From assembly GCA_947625875.1 (NCBI GenBank), contig CANQQG010000004.1:1-64000 (forward strand): DNA of 64,000 nucleotides. The letters are read 5' to 3'. The notes beneath the pieces were generated by a model. It did no database searches and had not been told where the DNA came from. It saw only the letters and a program-made list of their open reading frames with translations. Shown piece after piece: positions 48,938 through 58,873 of the stretch. This DNA is from an uncultured Lachnospiraceae bacterium. GTDB taxonomy: Bacteria > Bacillota > Clostridia > Lachnospirales > Lachnospiraceae. Both the position numbers and the translations under genes were made by a program. Numbering within the stretch: position 1 is the first letter of the stretch; each line of letters opens with the position of its first letter.

Positions 48938-49948
48938 ATGTCAGAGAAGGGAAGAAGAGATTTCTGTATAGAATGCAGGAAAGAGACAGAGTATCTTTTG
49001 CAGAAGAAGGACATTGTAAGGAATATAAAGGATAAAAATTACACTTTTGGAATCACTGTGGCTGTCTGCGCTGATTGCGGTGAGGAAATGAGTATTCCGG
49101 GTCTTATTGATAAGAATGTTCAGGAAATTGATGAGCAGTACAGGGCGGCAGAGGGGCTTGTATCAATTGATGATATCGAAAGGCTGATGAAGATCTATAA
49201 GATCGGAAAGGCGCCGTTGTCCCTGGCGCTTGGATTCGGGGAGGTGACCATGTCGAGGTATCTGGAAGGGCAGGCGCCTTCTAAAGAGTATTCTGATATT
49301 ATTAAAATGGCGCTTTCATCTCCGGCATACATGAAGCAGAAACTCATGGAGAACCGGAAGAGACTGACGGATGCGGCGTATAGGAAGGCTTTTACCGCAG
49401 CAGAAAGCATAGAGCGTCTGTTTTCTGTGTCGGATAAGATGCTCAGGGTGATCGCGTATATCTTTGAAAAGCTGGAGGAGGTAACGCCGCTCATGCTGCA
49501 GAAGCTGCTTTACTTTATCCAGGGCGTTTATTCTGCGTTGTATGGGAAGCCGATTTTTCAAGAGGATTGCAGGGCATGGGTACATGGCCCGGTATATCCG
49601 GAGGTGTATGAGCTTTTCAGGGATTTCAAATATAATCCGATTGATGACGCGCGGTTTGCGCTTCTGGAAGGTAAGGTGGATGCCCTGACAGCGGATGAGA
49701 AACGGGTGATCGACCTTGTGGTAAATACTTTCGGTATGTACAGCGGAAAAGTGTTGGAGAAAATTACGCACAATGAGGATCCATGGATGGAAGCGAGGAA
49801 AGGATATGGTGACAGCATCCCTTCCAGCGAGCTCCTTCAGAAAGCAAGGATCATGGATTACTATATCTTAATAAACCAAAAATACGGCATAAATACTGAG
49901 GATGGCCTGCGGACTTATATTTATGATATGCTGGATAAGGCATCGTGA
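48938..49948 (+). CDS. Fusion antitoxin: YgiT/MqsA-type zinc finger + HTH + Panacea (SocA/DUF4065) domain
   Basis: CIECRKETEY...CADCGEEM; IGKAPLSLALGFGEVTMSRYLEGQ; PLMLQKLLYFIQGVYSALYGKPIFQEDCRAWVHGPVYPEVYELF. Confidence 0.85.
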   Translation: MSEKGRRDFCIECRKETEYLLQKKDIVRNIKDKNYTFGITVAVCADCGEEMSIPGLIDKNVQEIDEQYRAAEGLVSIDDIERLMKIYKIGKAPLSLALGFGEVTMSRYLEGQAPSKEYSDIIKMALSSPAYMKQKLMENRKRLTDAAYRKAFTAAESIERLFSVSDKMLRVIAYIFEKLEEVTPLMLQKLLYFIQGVYSALYGKPIFQEDCRAWVHGPVYPEVYELFRDFKYNPIDDARFALLEGKVDALTADEKRVIDLVVNTFGMYSGKVLEKITHNEDPWMEARKGYGDSIPSSELLQKARIMDYYILINQKYGINTEDGLRTYIYDMLDKAS

Positions 49949-50075
49949 TTTTTGTCATTGCGGTGCGCTGGAAACGTAGATGGTATCCGATATGGACATC
50001 TTGCGTTACATATATAAGCTGCTTGGCTAATATTGATCTTCACGAAGTAACGGCAGGTATAGGGATAAAACATAT

Positions 50076-50774
50076 ATGTATCAGAAAATAAAAAGCGCAC
50101 AGGAACTTAATATTTTATATGAAGACGCGGATATCCTTGTATGCGTCAAGCCCGCAGGCATTGCGTCCGAGACAAAAAATCCGGGCAGGCAGGACATGGT
50201 GAGCCTGCTGCGCAATTACAGGAACCGCCGGGAGGCAGATCCGTATATCGGAATGGCGCACCGGCTGGACCAACCGACGGAGGGCATCCAGGTATTTGGG
50301 AAAAATCAGAAAAGCACAGCCGCGCTCAGTGCGCAGCTGGCGCATGGCGCGTTTACGAAAGAATATCTGGCGGTAACGGAGGGCGTGATGCTGCAGGCGG
50401 AGGGCGTGCTGGAGGATTATCTGAAAAAGGATGCAAAAAATAATCTTTCGCGTGTCGTGGCGGCGCGGGAGCCGCAGGCGAAAAAAGCAAAACTGGAATA
50501 CCGTCTGCTGGAAACGCTGCCGGATAAGAGCCTGAATCTGGTGCAGGTGCGCCTGTTTACCGGCAGGCATCATCAGATCCGGGCGCAGATGGCGCATCTT
50601 GGAACGCCGCTTGCGGGAGATCAGAAATACGGTGCGGCGAGCGGCGGCGGGCTTGGCCTGTGCGCGTTCCGTCTGCGGTTTACGCATCCGGAGACCAAAA
50701 AGGAAATGCAGTTTGCGATCGCGCCGTCGCAGGAGGTCTTCCGACAGTTTTCGGCCGTCAGGGAAATTTTGTGA
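50076..50774 (+). CDS. RluA-family pseudouridine synthase
   Basis: AHRLDQPTEGIQVFGKN; VRLFTGRHHQIRAQMAHLGTPLAGDQKYG. Confidence 0.92.
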   Translation: MYQKIKSAQELNILYEDADILVCVKPAGIASETKNPGRQDMVSLLRNYRNRREADPYIGMAHRLDQPTEGIQVFGKNQKSTAALSAQLAHGAFTKEYLAVTEGVMLQAEGVLEDYLKKDAKNNLSRVVAAREPQAKKAKLEYRLLETLPDKSLNLVQVRLFTGRHHQIRAQMAHLGTPLAGDQKYGAASGGGLGLCAFRLRFTHPETKKEMQFAIAPSQEVFRQFSAVREIL

Positions 50775-50822
50775 GTTTTTGGCGAAATACATAATGCGGC
50801 AGGAATCGCGCATACTTTTTGT

Positions 50823-51878
50823 ATGAGATGGTATGAACGGGAACAGGTCAAAAAAGCGTTTTTATTTACAGGGATTGTGACAGGGGTATATCTTGCCATG
50901 CGGTTTATCCTGCCGCTCGTATTGCCGTTTGGGCTCGGCGCGCTGCTTGCGATGCTGCTGCACCCGCTGGTTGACAGGCTGGCGGAGAAGACCGGAAAAA
51001 GCCGCGGGCTGGCTGCGGCCGCTGTGGTCTTTTGTGTGCTGGCCGCTGTGGGGACGGGATGTTTTTTTGCGGGACGGGCGGCATGGGAGCAGATTTCGTC
51101 GCTTATGGGGCATGGCGCTGAAATCGAAGAAGGGATGCTCCATATCTGGTGCGGCTGCTGTGAATTTGCGGAGGAAAAATTTGGCGTGCGCGTAAACGGC
51201 GCGCAGCAGAAGTTTATGGAACTGGAACGTAAAGTGATGGCGGGCGTCCGCACAAAAACGCTGCCGTATTTATTAAAAAATTCCGTTTCTTATGCAAAGA
51301 TTGTCTTTTCAGCGATGGGCGTCATGCTGGTCTCTGTCATATCCGGTATGCTGATTCTGACCGATTATCCAACGCTGGCAAAGGCGGCGCGGGAATCCGA
51401 GATCGGAAAACTGGCTCTGCGAATCAAGCGGCGGGGACAGGAAGCGGGCGGCGCTTATTTAAAAGCGCAGCTGATAATCTTATTGACGGTCAGCGGCATC
51501 TGCATAGCCGGATTATTTTTTACCGGGAATCCGTATGCGCTGCTGGCAGGGCTTGGTATCGGCGTTTGCGACGCGCTGCCGTTTGTGGGGACGGGCGTTG
51601 TCTTTGTGCCCTGGATTCTGATTGATATTGTCAACGGGAAATATGCGCTGTCCGTCGTTTACGGCCTGCTCTATGTGCTGTGCAGCCTTGCAAGGCAGTT
51701 TTTAGAGCCGCGGCTGATTGGAAAAAACCTCGGCTATCCGCCGGTGCTGGTGTTGATGAGCATCTATATCGGGCTGCATATTTATGGCGGGGCGGGCGTG
51801 TTGCTCGGGCCGATATCCGCATTTTTGGTTTATCAGCTGTATTTGGAGTGGGAGGGGTATTTACAGGATGGAATTTGA
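50823..51878 (+). CDS. AI-2E family transporter
   Basis: Multi-TM; CDALPFVGTGVVFVPW, LEPRLIGKNLGYPPVLVLMSIYIG. Confidence 0.88.
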   Translation: MRWYEREQVKKAFLFTGIVTGVYLAMRFILPLVLPFGLGALLAMLLHPLVDRLAEKTGKSRGLAAAAVVFCVLAAVGTGCFFAGRAAWEQISSLMGHGAEIEEGMLHIWCGCCEFAEEKFGVRVNGAQQKFMELERKVMAGVRTKTLPYLLKNSVSYAKIVFSAMGVMLVSVISGMLILTDYPTLAKAARESEIGKLALRIKRRGQEAGGAYLKAQLIILLTVSGICIAGLFFTGNPYALLAGLGIGVCDALPFVGTGVVFVPWILIDIVNGKYALSVVYGLLYVLCSLARQFLEPRLIGKNLGYPPVLVLMSIYIGLHIYGGAGVLLGPISAFLVYQLYLEWEGYLQDGI

Positions 51879-52140
51879 TGAAATATTAGCGCAGATACAG
51901 CGTATCTGTATAGAGCTGGGCGTTGCGCATCTTTATCTGTTTGGCTCTTATGCGACAGGGACGGCTACGGAGGAAAGTGACATTGACATTATCGTGAAAG
52001 GGTGTAATGATATCGGATATCTGGAAGAGCGGCTTGCTGCGATTATGACATTAAAACGGATTGATGTATTTGACTATGATCAATGTCAGAACGTTTTTTT
52101 AAAGGAGGATATGGATAAGTATGGCATCAGGATTTATTAA
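51868..52140 (+). CDS. MNT-type minimal nucleotidyltransferase (putative MntA-like)
   Basis: LYLFGSYATGTATEESDIDIIV (GSx10DxD). Confidence 0.88.
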   Translation: MEFDEILAQIQRICIELGVAHLYLFGSYATGTATEESDIDIIVKGCNDIGYLEERLAAIMTLKRIDVFDYDQCQNVFLKEDMDKYGIRIY

Positions 52141-52222
52141 CTGTTATATATAATTCTCTTTTTCAGAAATTTCAGGCGGAAGCGGAAAAGTATATGGAGA
52201 CGATTGCGTAAAGGGAGTGCAT

Positions 52223-54232
52223 ATGAGATTTGTATTTCAAAAGGATAAATGGAAAACGATCGAGCAGGCGGAACGGGAATGTTTCCTGCTCACAAACGGA
52301 CTTGGGGGCTACTGCAGCCTGACCGCTGCGGGCGCGGCGGCAAGGGGCGACCATGCCCTGCTCATGGCGGCAAGAAAAGCCCCGAATGTGAGATGGCATC
52401 TTGTGACAAATGTATTGGAACAGGCGCTGATTGACGGGGAAACGCATACGCTTACGACGCAGCGGATGAAGGCGGGCGGGGACTATGCGGGCTATACCTG
52501 CCTGCGCGAATTTGTCTATGACGATTTTGACGCGGGCGCGCCGTCGTGGACGTTTCAGGCGGACGGCGTGACGATCCGCAAAACAGTTCTGATGGCGCAT
52601 GGGGAAAATACCGTCGCTTTGAAGTATACGGTTTTAAACCCGCAGGGCAGGGACGTCCGGCTGGAGCTTACGCCGCTGATCCGCTTCTCGCCGAAAAAGG
52701 AATCCTTTGACGCCGCGCGGAAACCTGCGCTGGAGCCGTATGCGCAGGAGGAAGCTTATAGCTGCTATAAGATGATACGGGACGGGTACAGCCTGTATCT
52801 TGCGGCGGATGCGCGGATTGAGCCGATGGCGGAAACGCTGTTTGGCGAAATGTATTTTTCACAGGACGCGCGGGACGGGCGGGAGGCGTATGGAAATGCC
52901 CTTATGAATTGCCGTATCCTATATGACCTGGGGCATGGAAACGATGGCGCGGTTACGGTCATTTTCAGTGACAGGCCGTATGTGTGCCATGCCGGGATAT
53001 ATGACCGGCTGGCGGAGAGCGAGGCCGGCCGGAAGCGGGAGCTCGCGCACAGAGCGGGACTTCGCACCGCGCTTGGGAAACAGCTTGCGGTAAGCGCGGA
53101 CGCGTACGTGGTGGAGCGCGCGTCCACAAACGGCAAAAGCATGATTGCGGGCTATCCTTATTTTGAGGACTGGGGCAGGGATACGATGATCGCGTTGGCG
53201 GGCGTCACGCTGGTGACGCGCCGTTTTGAAACGTGCAAGAGCATTTTGCGCACATTTGCCCGTTATGAAAAGGGCGGGCTTTTGCCAAACCTTTTTCCGG
53301 AAGGGGACGCCACGCCGATGTATAATTCCGCGGACGCGCCGCTTTTATTCATCAATGCCGCATTTGAATATATGGAATATGCGGGGGATTATGATTTTAA
53401 AGAAGAGCTTCTGCCTGTTTTTGAGGATATCATAGCGCATTATAAAAAGGGCGCGGATTTCCATATCCGGATGGACGATGACGGGCTGATCTGCGCCGGG
53501 GACGGTTATGAGCAGCTGACGTGGATGGACGTAAGAGTGGGGGACTTCCTGCCTACGCCGAGACATGGCAAGCCGGTGGAGATCAATGCATACTGGTACA
53601 GCGCGCTCCGGATCATGGAGCGGCTGACGGGCGGCTGCTCCTATGCGGAGCTTGCGCAGCGTGTCAGAGATTCGTTTCTGGAAAAATTCTGGAATGAAAA
53701 GGAGCAGTGTTTAAAAGACGTTTTATCGGGCAATAAAGAAGAAAACCAGATACGCTGCAATCAGATCTGGGCGCTTTCGACGCCGTTTACCATGCTCCCG
53801 CCGGAAAAAGAGCGGCTGGTAATCCAAAAAGTAAAGGACGAGCTGTATACGGAGATCGGGCTGCGCACACTTTCAAAATGGGATCCGGATTTCCATGCGG
53901 TTTATATCGGCCCGATGGAAAAGCGCGACAGGGCATACCATCAGGGGACGGTATGGGCGTTCCCGCTTGGCGCATATTACCGGGCCTGCCTGAGATATGC
54001 GGGAAAATGCGAAGATACCGCTGAAAGGGACGCGCTGTTAAAAGAAGTAAAGGAAGGGCTGGAACGTTTGGAGCCCTGGCTGGCGGAAGGCTGCGTGGCG
54101 CAGGTCGCGGAAATCTATGACGGCGGCGCGCCGACGGTTTCGCGCGGCTGTTTTGCGCAGGCGTGGAGCGTCGGGGAACTGCTGCGGGCGGTGTATGATT
54201 ATGAGCGGTTTGGGAAGAGCGGCCTGTTATAA
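52223..54232 (+). CDS. Amylo-alpha-1,6-glucosidase (glycogen debranching enzyme family)
   Basis: FLLTNGLGGYCSLTAAGA; YPYFEDWGRDTMIALAGVTL; QLTWMDVRVGDFLPTPRHGKPVEINAYWYSALR. Confidence 0.93.
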   Translation: MRFVFQKDKWKTIEQAERECFLLTNGLGGYCSLTAAGAAARGDHALLMAARKAPNVRWHLVTNVLEQALIDGETHTLTTQRMKAGGDYAGYTCLREFVYDDFDAGAPSWTFQADGVTIRKTVLMAHGENTVALKYTVLNPQGRDVRLELTPLIRFSPKKESFDAARKPALEPYAQEEAYSCYKMIRDGYSLYLAADARIEPMAETLFGEMYFSQDARDGREAYGNALMNCRILYDLGHGNDGAVTVIFSDRPYVCHAGIYDRLAESEAGRKRELAHRAGLRTALGKQLAVSADAYVVERASTNGKSMIAGYPYFEDWGRDTMIALAGVTLVTRRFETCKSILRTFARYEKGGLLPNLFPEGDATPMYNSADAPLLFINAAFEYMEYAGDYDFKEELLPVFEDIIAHYKKGADFHIRMDDDGLICAGDGYEQLTWMDVRVGDFLPTPRHGKPVEINAYWYSALRIMERLTGGCSYAELAQRVRDSFLEKFWNEKEQCLKDVLSGNKEENQIRCNQIWALSTPFTMLPPEKERLVIQKVKDELYTEIGLRTLSKWDPDFHAVYIGPMEKRDRAYHQGTVWAFPLGAYYRACLRYAGKCEDTAERDALLKEVKEGLERLEPWLAEGCVAQVAEIYDGGAPTVSRGCFAQAWSVGELLRAVYDYERFGKSGLL

Positions 54233-54997
54233 AAACCGCGCCGCTTCATCCGAGATCGTCGCATCAATGTGCTCCGGCGGCGGATCCAACTGGTTTGTAA
54301 TATCCAGGTAGAGGTTTGTTATCGTCTGCGTCATGTATGGCCTGATCCACAGCATACCGACGCCGAGGGAGAGGACGCCGGGCAGCGCCCAGCCCAGAAA
54401 GCTCAGATACAGCGTAAAAAGCCGTTTTTTATTTCCGTGCATCAGTGTGCGGGAAAGCTGGAACCCCTCTGTTACGGACAGCTCTGCATGGTCCATGTAA
54501 AGCGGGTAGACCAGGCTGTAGGTCAGGCTGATTATTACTGCAAAGATAAGAAACAGCAGCGTCAATGCAAAAAAAATCACGTACGAAGATACCGCATGGA
54601 TATCTGCAGCCGTAAAGGAAAATATGATCAGGGGCGCTGCGGGCGGAAGCACAAGCAGCGCTTTTAATATGACTGCGAGGATAAAACGGTCCGGACGGTT
54701 TCGGAACGTCCAGAACAGATCCACAAGGGAAACCGGCTGTCTCCTCGCAGTCTGCATATGTAAATGTATGACGCCCGCTGACAGCAGTTCCGATAAGATA
54801 GAGATAATAAAGGCCGCGATATAATACGTAACCATTGAAAAATTCAGTGTGCCCGGCGCGGCATTCGCTGCGAAAGGCGACAGCAGCGCCGCCGGCAGGA
54901 TCAGCGTGATCAGCGCGGCGAGGATAAAAAGCGTATAATTGCCCATCAGGAACTGGCGGGCAAGCCTTTTTAATTCGGCGGAATTTCGTTTTGCCAT
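54227..54997 (-). CDS. DUF975-like membrane protein
   Basis: Multi-TM; ELSVTEGFQLSRTLMHGNKKRLFTLYLSFLGW. Confidence 0.75.
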   Translation of the reverse strand: MAKRNSAELKRLARQFLMGNYTLFILAALITLILPAALLSPFAANAAPGTLNFSMVTYYIAAFIISILSELLSAGVIHLHMQTARRQPVSLVDLFWTFRNRPDRFILAVILKALLVLPPAAPLIIFSFTAADIHAVSSYVIFFALTLLFLIFAVIISLTYSLVYPLYMDHAELSVTEGFQLSRTLMHGNKKRLFTLYLSFLGWALPGVLSLGVGMLWIRPYMTQTITNLYLDITNQLDPPPEHIDATISDEAARFL

Positions 54998-55034
54998 AAA
55001 AAATGAGTTTCCTTTCCTGAAAATTGAAAAACTG

Positions 55035-55556
55035 TTATGCGACATAATCAATGTTCGCGCCTGTAAAACGGATCGCATCCTGCGCTTTTTTGTCGCGCTG
55101 GTAAGGATTGGATTCATTCGGGTAGGAAATGGAGGTATTTGTCGTCCCGCCCGCGACATAAACCGTACCGCATTCCGGGCAGACCGCCGTATGGAGCGTG
55201 ACATTGCAGGAGACGACTTTTCCATCATTCTGCGCAGCTTTCTGGTACGCATTTGACACATGCTGCCGTTCATGCGCCATCACCGTAGAAGCGGACGCTT
55301 CCGGAGAAATATGCCCCGGCGCCTTAAAGGAAACGTCCGACTCGTCTGAACCGTCCTGGTATTTCCGTTCTTTACAGGTCTGGCAGTCTTCCGGTGAGGA
55401 ACGGTAGCCGTTTTTCACCTTCGTTTTATCCGATAAGCCTTTCGCCTCTTCGGGCTCCTGCGTTCCGGCAGTATTTTTTATGCCGTTTTGCGGCGCGCTT
55501 ATCGGATCTGTATTTTGCATATAACCGTAAAAATTGCCAATATTTCCGATCGTCAT
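55035..55556 (-). CDS. Putative SprA-related/metalloprotease-like protein
   Basis: DCQTCKERKYQDGSDESDVSFKAP; STVMAHERQHVSNAYQKA (HExxH). Confidence 0.7.
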   Translation of the reverse strand: MTIGNIGNFYGYMQNTDPISAPQNGIKNTAGTQEPEEAKGLSDKTKVKNGYRSSPEDCQTCKERKYQDGSDESDVSFKAPGHISPEASASTVMAHERQHVSNAYQKAAQNDGKVVSCNVTLHTAVCPECGTVYVAGGTTNTSISYPNESNPYQRDKKAQDAIRFTGANIDYVA

Positions 55557-55646
55557 AAAAACATCTCCCTCTTTTTGAATAAATATGGTATGATAGAATC
55601 ATGTAAAATCAGTATAGCACATTTATGGCAGGCGGGAAATGGCAGA

Positions 55647-56069
55647 ATGAAAAATAAATGCAGATTAAAGACAACAGAAGATTATTTTTATCTGGCAGGC
55701 GGCATTTTGCTGCTGCTGTCTGTTTTTGCGCTCATTTATCCGGGGCGCCAGTCCCGCTGTATCGTCCCGCCGTGCCTGTTTCATCTGCTCACAGGCTATT
55801 ATTGTCCCGGATGCGGCGGCACGCGGGCGGTGCGCGCCCTGCTGCAGGGGAATATCTGCCTGTCCTTTTATTATCATCCGCTTGTGCCGTATGGGGCCGG
55901 CGTATATGCGGCCTTTATGGTGAGCCAGACGGTGGAACGGTTAAGCGGACGGCGGCTTGCGGTCGGCCTGCATTACCGCAGCGCATACGTAGTGGCGGCG
56001 GGCGTTATCCTGATCCTGAATTTTGCGGTGAAGAATCTGCTGCATTATAAATACGGCTATCTGTTGTAG
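55647..56069 (+). CDS. DUF2752 family membrane protein
   Basis: CPGCGGTRAVRALLQGN motif. Confidence 0.88.
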   Translation: MKNKCRLKTTEDYFYLAGGILLLLSVFALIYPGRQSRCIVPPCLFHLLTGYYCPGCGGTRAVRALLQGNICLSFYYHPLVPYGAGVYAAFMVSQTVERLSGRRLAVGLHYRSAYVVAAGVILILNFAVKNLLHYKYGYLL

Positions 56070-56070
56070 C

Positions 56071-56460
56071 TTAATAAGTCAGGCCGCCGCTGTAGTCTTC
56101 GAGCATTTTCATATAGGCGTCCGCAAATGCGTCAAGGCTGCCGTACTGGCTGATGACGCTCGCAAATGCAATGCCGGTCAGGAATACGGTCAATGCCATG
56201 CTGCCGACGCTGAGCCAGAGCGCGGTGGAAGCCGTTTTTGACATGGTTAATTCGCCGCCTTTTGACAGCAGGGCGAATGTGACGCCGAGCGCGCCGCAGA
56301 CAATGGAAAAATAAATACAGCACGTTGTCGAAGCGGCAAGGATGCTGAATATCACAGCGGCGACCGTCATGGCATTGGAACGTTTGTCTGATTGCGGCGG
56401 GCGGTACTGCGCATACTGGTAACTGCGCGGCCCGTCGTCCGGATTTTGATGGAAATCCAT
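56071..56460 (-). CDS. Small two-TM protein (DUF4190-like)
   Basis: Gln/Tyr-rich N-terminus and two hydrophobic segments. Confidence 0.55.
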   Translation of the reverse strand: MDFHQNPDDGPRSYQYAQYRPPQSDKRSNAMTVAAVIFSILAASTTCCIYFSIVCGALGVTFALLSKGGELTMSKTASTALWLSVGSMALTVFLTGIAFASVISQYGSLDAFADAYMKMLEDYSGGLTY

Positions 56461-56550
56461 GGAAATACCTCCGAACATTTGTATGATAAAAAAAGTATAA
56501 CACGATATGCATAAAAACACAATGCCAGAAAAAAGAAAGGAAATTTATAA

Positions 56551-58710
56551 ATGGACATTATAAAAAAACTCGCACAGGAACTTCAGATCAAAACCGGACA
56601 GGCAGAGGCCGCGGTGAAATTAATTGACGAGGGGAACACGATTCCGTTTATCGCGCGTTACCGCAAAGAGGCGACAGGCTCCCTCAATGACGAGGTTTTG
56701 CGGAATCTGCACGAGCGGCTGAATTATCTGCGCAATCTGGAAGAAAAAAAGCAGCAGGCGCTTGCGGCCATCGAGGAGCAGGGGAAACTTACGGATGAGT
56801 TAAAAGCGCAGATTGAGGCGGCGGAAACGATGGTCGTGGTCGAGGATCTGTACCGTCCGTACCGCCCGAAGCGCCGGACGCGCGCAACGGTGGCGAAAGA
56901 AAAAGGGCTTGAGCCGCTTGCGAATATCATATCGCTCCAGATGACGCAAAAGCCGCTGGAGAAAGAAGCGGAAGCGTTTTTGGATCCGGAAAAGGAAGTG
57001 CATACGGTGGAAGAGGCGATTGCGGGGGCAAAGGATATCATTGCCGAAGCGATCTCGGATGAGGCGGATTACCGGATGCGCATCCGGAGCATGACGCAGG
57101 AAAAAGGCATGGTCACGTCTGCCGCAAAAGATCCGGAGGCGGAGTCTGTTTATGAGATGTATTATGAGTTTTCGGATCGGGTGGCAAAGATCGCCGGACA
57201 CCGTGTGCTTGCGCTAAACCGCGGGGAAGCCGAAAAAATACTGACTGTAAAAATCGAAGCCCCGGAAGAGGAGATTCTCCGTTATCTGAATAAGCAGGTG
57301 ATCGTAAAGAAAAATCCTTACACAACGCCGGTATTGCAGGATACGATTGCGGACAGCTACCAGCGTCTGATTGCGCCCGCGATTGAGCGGGAGATCCGCA
57401 ACAGCCTGACGGAAATGGCGGAGAACGGCGCGATCAGAGTGTTTGGAAAAAATCTGGAGCAGCTTTTGATGCAGCCGTCGATCGTCAATCAGGTTGTGCT
57501 GGGCTGGGATCCTGCATTCCGGACGGGCTGTAAGATCGCCGTTGTGGACGCGACCGGCAAAGTGCTGGACACAACGGTCGTCTATCCGACAGCGCCGCAG
57601 AACAAGGTTGAGGAAGCAAAAGCGGTGATCAAAAATCTCATCGAAAAATATCATGTGACGCTGATCTCGCTCGGGAACGGGACGGCGTCGCGCGAATCGG
57701 AAATGGTGATCGTAGAGCTGTTAAAGGAGCTCAGAGAGCCTGTGCAGTATGTCATTGTAAATGAAGCCGGGGCTTCGGTGTATTCCGCGAGCAAGCTTGC
57801 GACAGAGGAATTTCCGAATTTTGACGTGGGGCAAAGGAGCGCGGCGTCTATGGCGAGGCGGCTGCAGGATCCGCTGGCGGAGCTTGTAAAGATCGATCCG
57901 AAATCCATCGGCGTCGGGCAGTACCAGCATGATATGAACCAGAAAAAATTAAGCGAAGCGTTAAGCGGCGTCGTCGAAGACTGCGTCAATAAGGTCGGCG
58001 TGGATCTCAACACAGCGTCGGCGTCCCTGCTGGAATATATTTCGGGCGTAAGTAAGGCGGTGGCGAAAAATATTGTCGCGTACCGGGAGGAAAACGGCAG
58101 GTTTGAATCCCGTCAGCAACTTTTAAAAGTCGCAAAGCTTGGCCCGAAAGCTTATGAACAGTGCGCAGGGTTTACGCGCATTATCGGAGGGAAAAACCCG
58201 CTGGATGCGACGGCGGTGCACCCGGAGAGCTATCGGGCGGCGGAGCGGCTGTTGGAAAAGCTCGGATACGGGCCAAAAGATCTTGCATCGGGCAATTTAA
58301 AAGGGATTTCCGGAAAAATACAGGATTATAAAAAGCTGGCGGAGGAACTGGGAATCGGGGAGATCACGCTGCGGGATATTGTAAAGGAGATGGAAAAACC
58401 GGCGCGCGACCCGCGTGAGGATATGCCAAAGCCGATTCTGCGCAGCGACGTTTTGGAAATGAAGGATCTGACGCCGGGCATGGTCCTGAAGGGGACGGTA
58501 AGGAATGTCATTGATTTCGGAGCCTTTGTGGATATCGGCGTGCATCAGGACGGCCTGGTGCATATTTCGCAGATTTGCGATAAGTTTATCAGACATCCGC
58601 TGGAGGCGGTCAGCGTCGGGGATGTTGTGGATGTAAAGGTGATGAGCGTGGATCCGGCGAAAAAGAGAATCCAGCTGACGATGAAGGGGATTGAAAATAA
58701 AAAGAAATAA
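56551..58710 (+). CDS. tex: Tex family RNA-binding protein (S1 domain)
   Basis: VKLIDEGNTIPFIARYRKEATGSLNDEVLR; C-terminal S1 LKGTVRNVIDFGAFVDIGVHQDGLVHISQ. Confidence 0.95.
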   Translation: MDIIKKLAQELQIKTGQAEAAVKLIDEGNTIPFIARYRKEATGSLNDEVLRNLHERLNYLRNLEEKKQQALAAIEEQGKLTDELKAQIEAAETMVVVEDLYRPYRPKRRTRATVAKEKGLEPLANIISLQMTQKPLEKEAEAFLDPEKEVHTVEEAIAGAKDIIAEAISDEADYRMRIRSMTQEKGMVTSAAKDPEAESVYEMYYEFSDRVAKIAGHRVLALNRGEAEKILTVKIEAPEEEILRYLNKQVIVKKNPYTTPVLQDTIADSYQRLIAPAIEREIRNSLTEMAENGAIRVFGKNLEQLLMQPSIVNQVVLGWDPAFRTGCKIAVVDATGKVLDTTVVYPTAPQNKVEEAKAVIKNLIEKYHVTLISLGNGTASRESEMVIVELLKELREPVQYVIVNEAGASVYSASKLATEEFPNFDVGQRSAASMARRLQDPLAELVKIDPKSIGVGQYQHDMNQKKLSEALSGVVEDCVNKVGVDLNTASASLLEYISGVSKAVAKNIVAYREENGRFESRQQLLKVAKLGPKAYEQCAGFTRIIGGKNPLDATAVHPESYRAAERLLEKLGYGPKDLASGNLKGISGKIQDYKKLAEELGIGEITLRDIVKEMEKPARDPREDMPKPILRSDVLEMKDLTPGMVLKGTVRNVIDFGAFVDIGVHQDGLVHISQICDKFIRHPLEAVSVGDVVDVKVMSVDPAKKRIQLTMKGIENKKK

Positions 58711-58873
58711 AATCTTTCCCTGAATGCGTACATAAAATTTCTCCGTTTACAGATACTGTTTCCATAAATGGGAAAGCAGCCGTAACTATAAAAGGATTGC
58801 GCAATTTTATCCATGGAAACCGGAATTATCCGGGACAGGGTTATTACAGAAAGAAAACGGAGGAATTTTAAAT

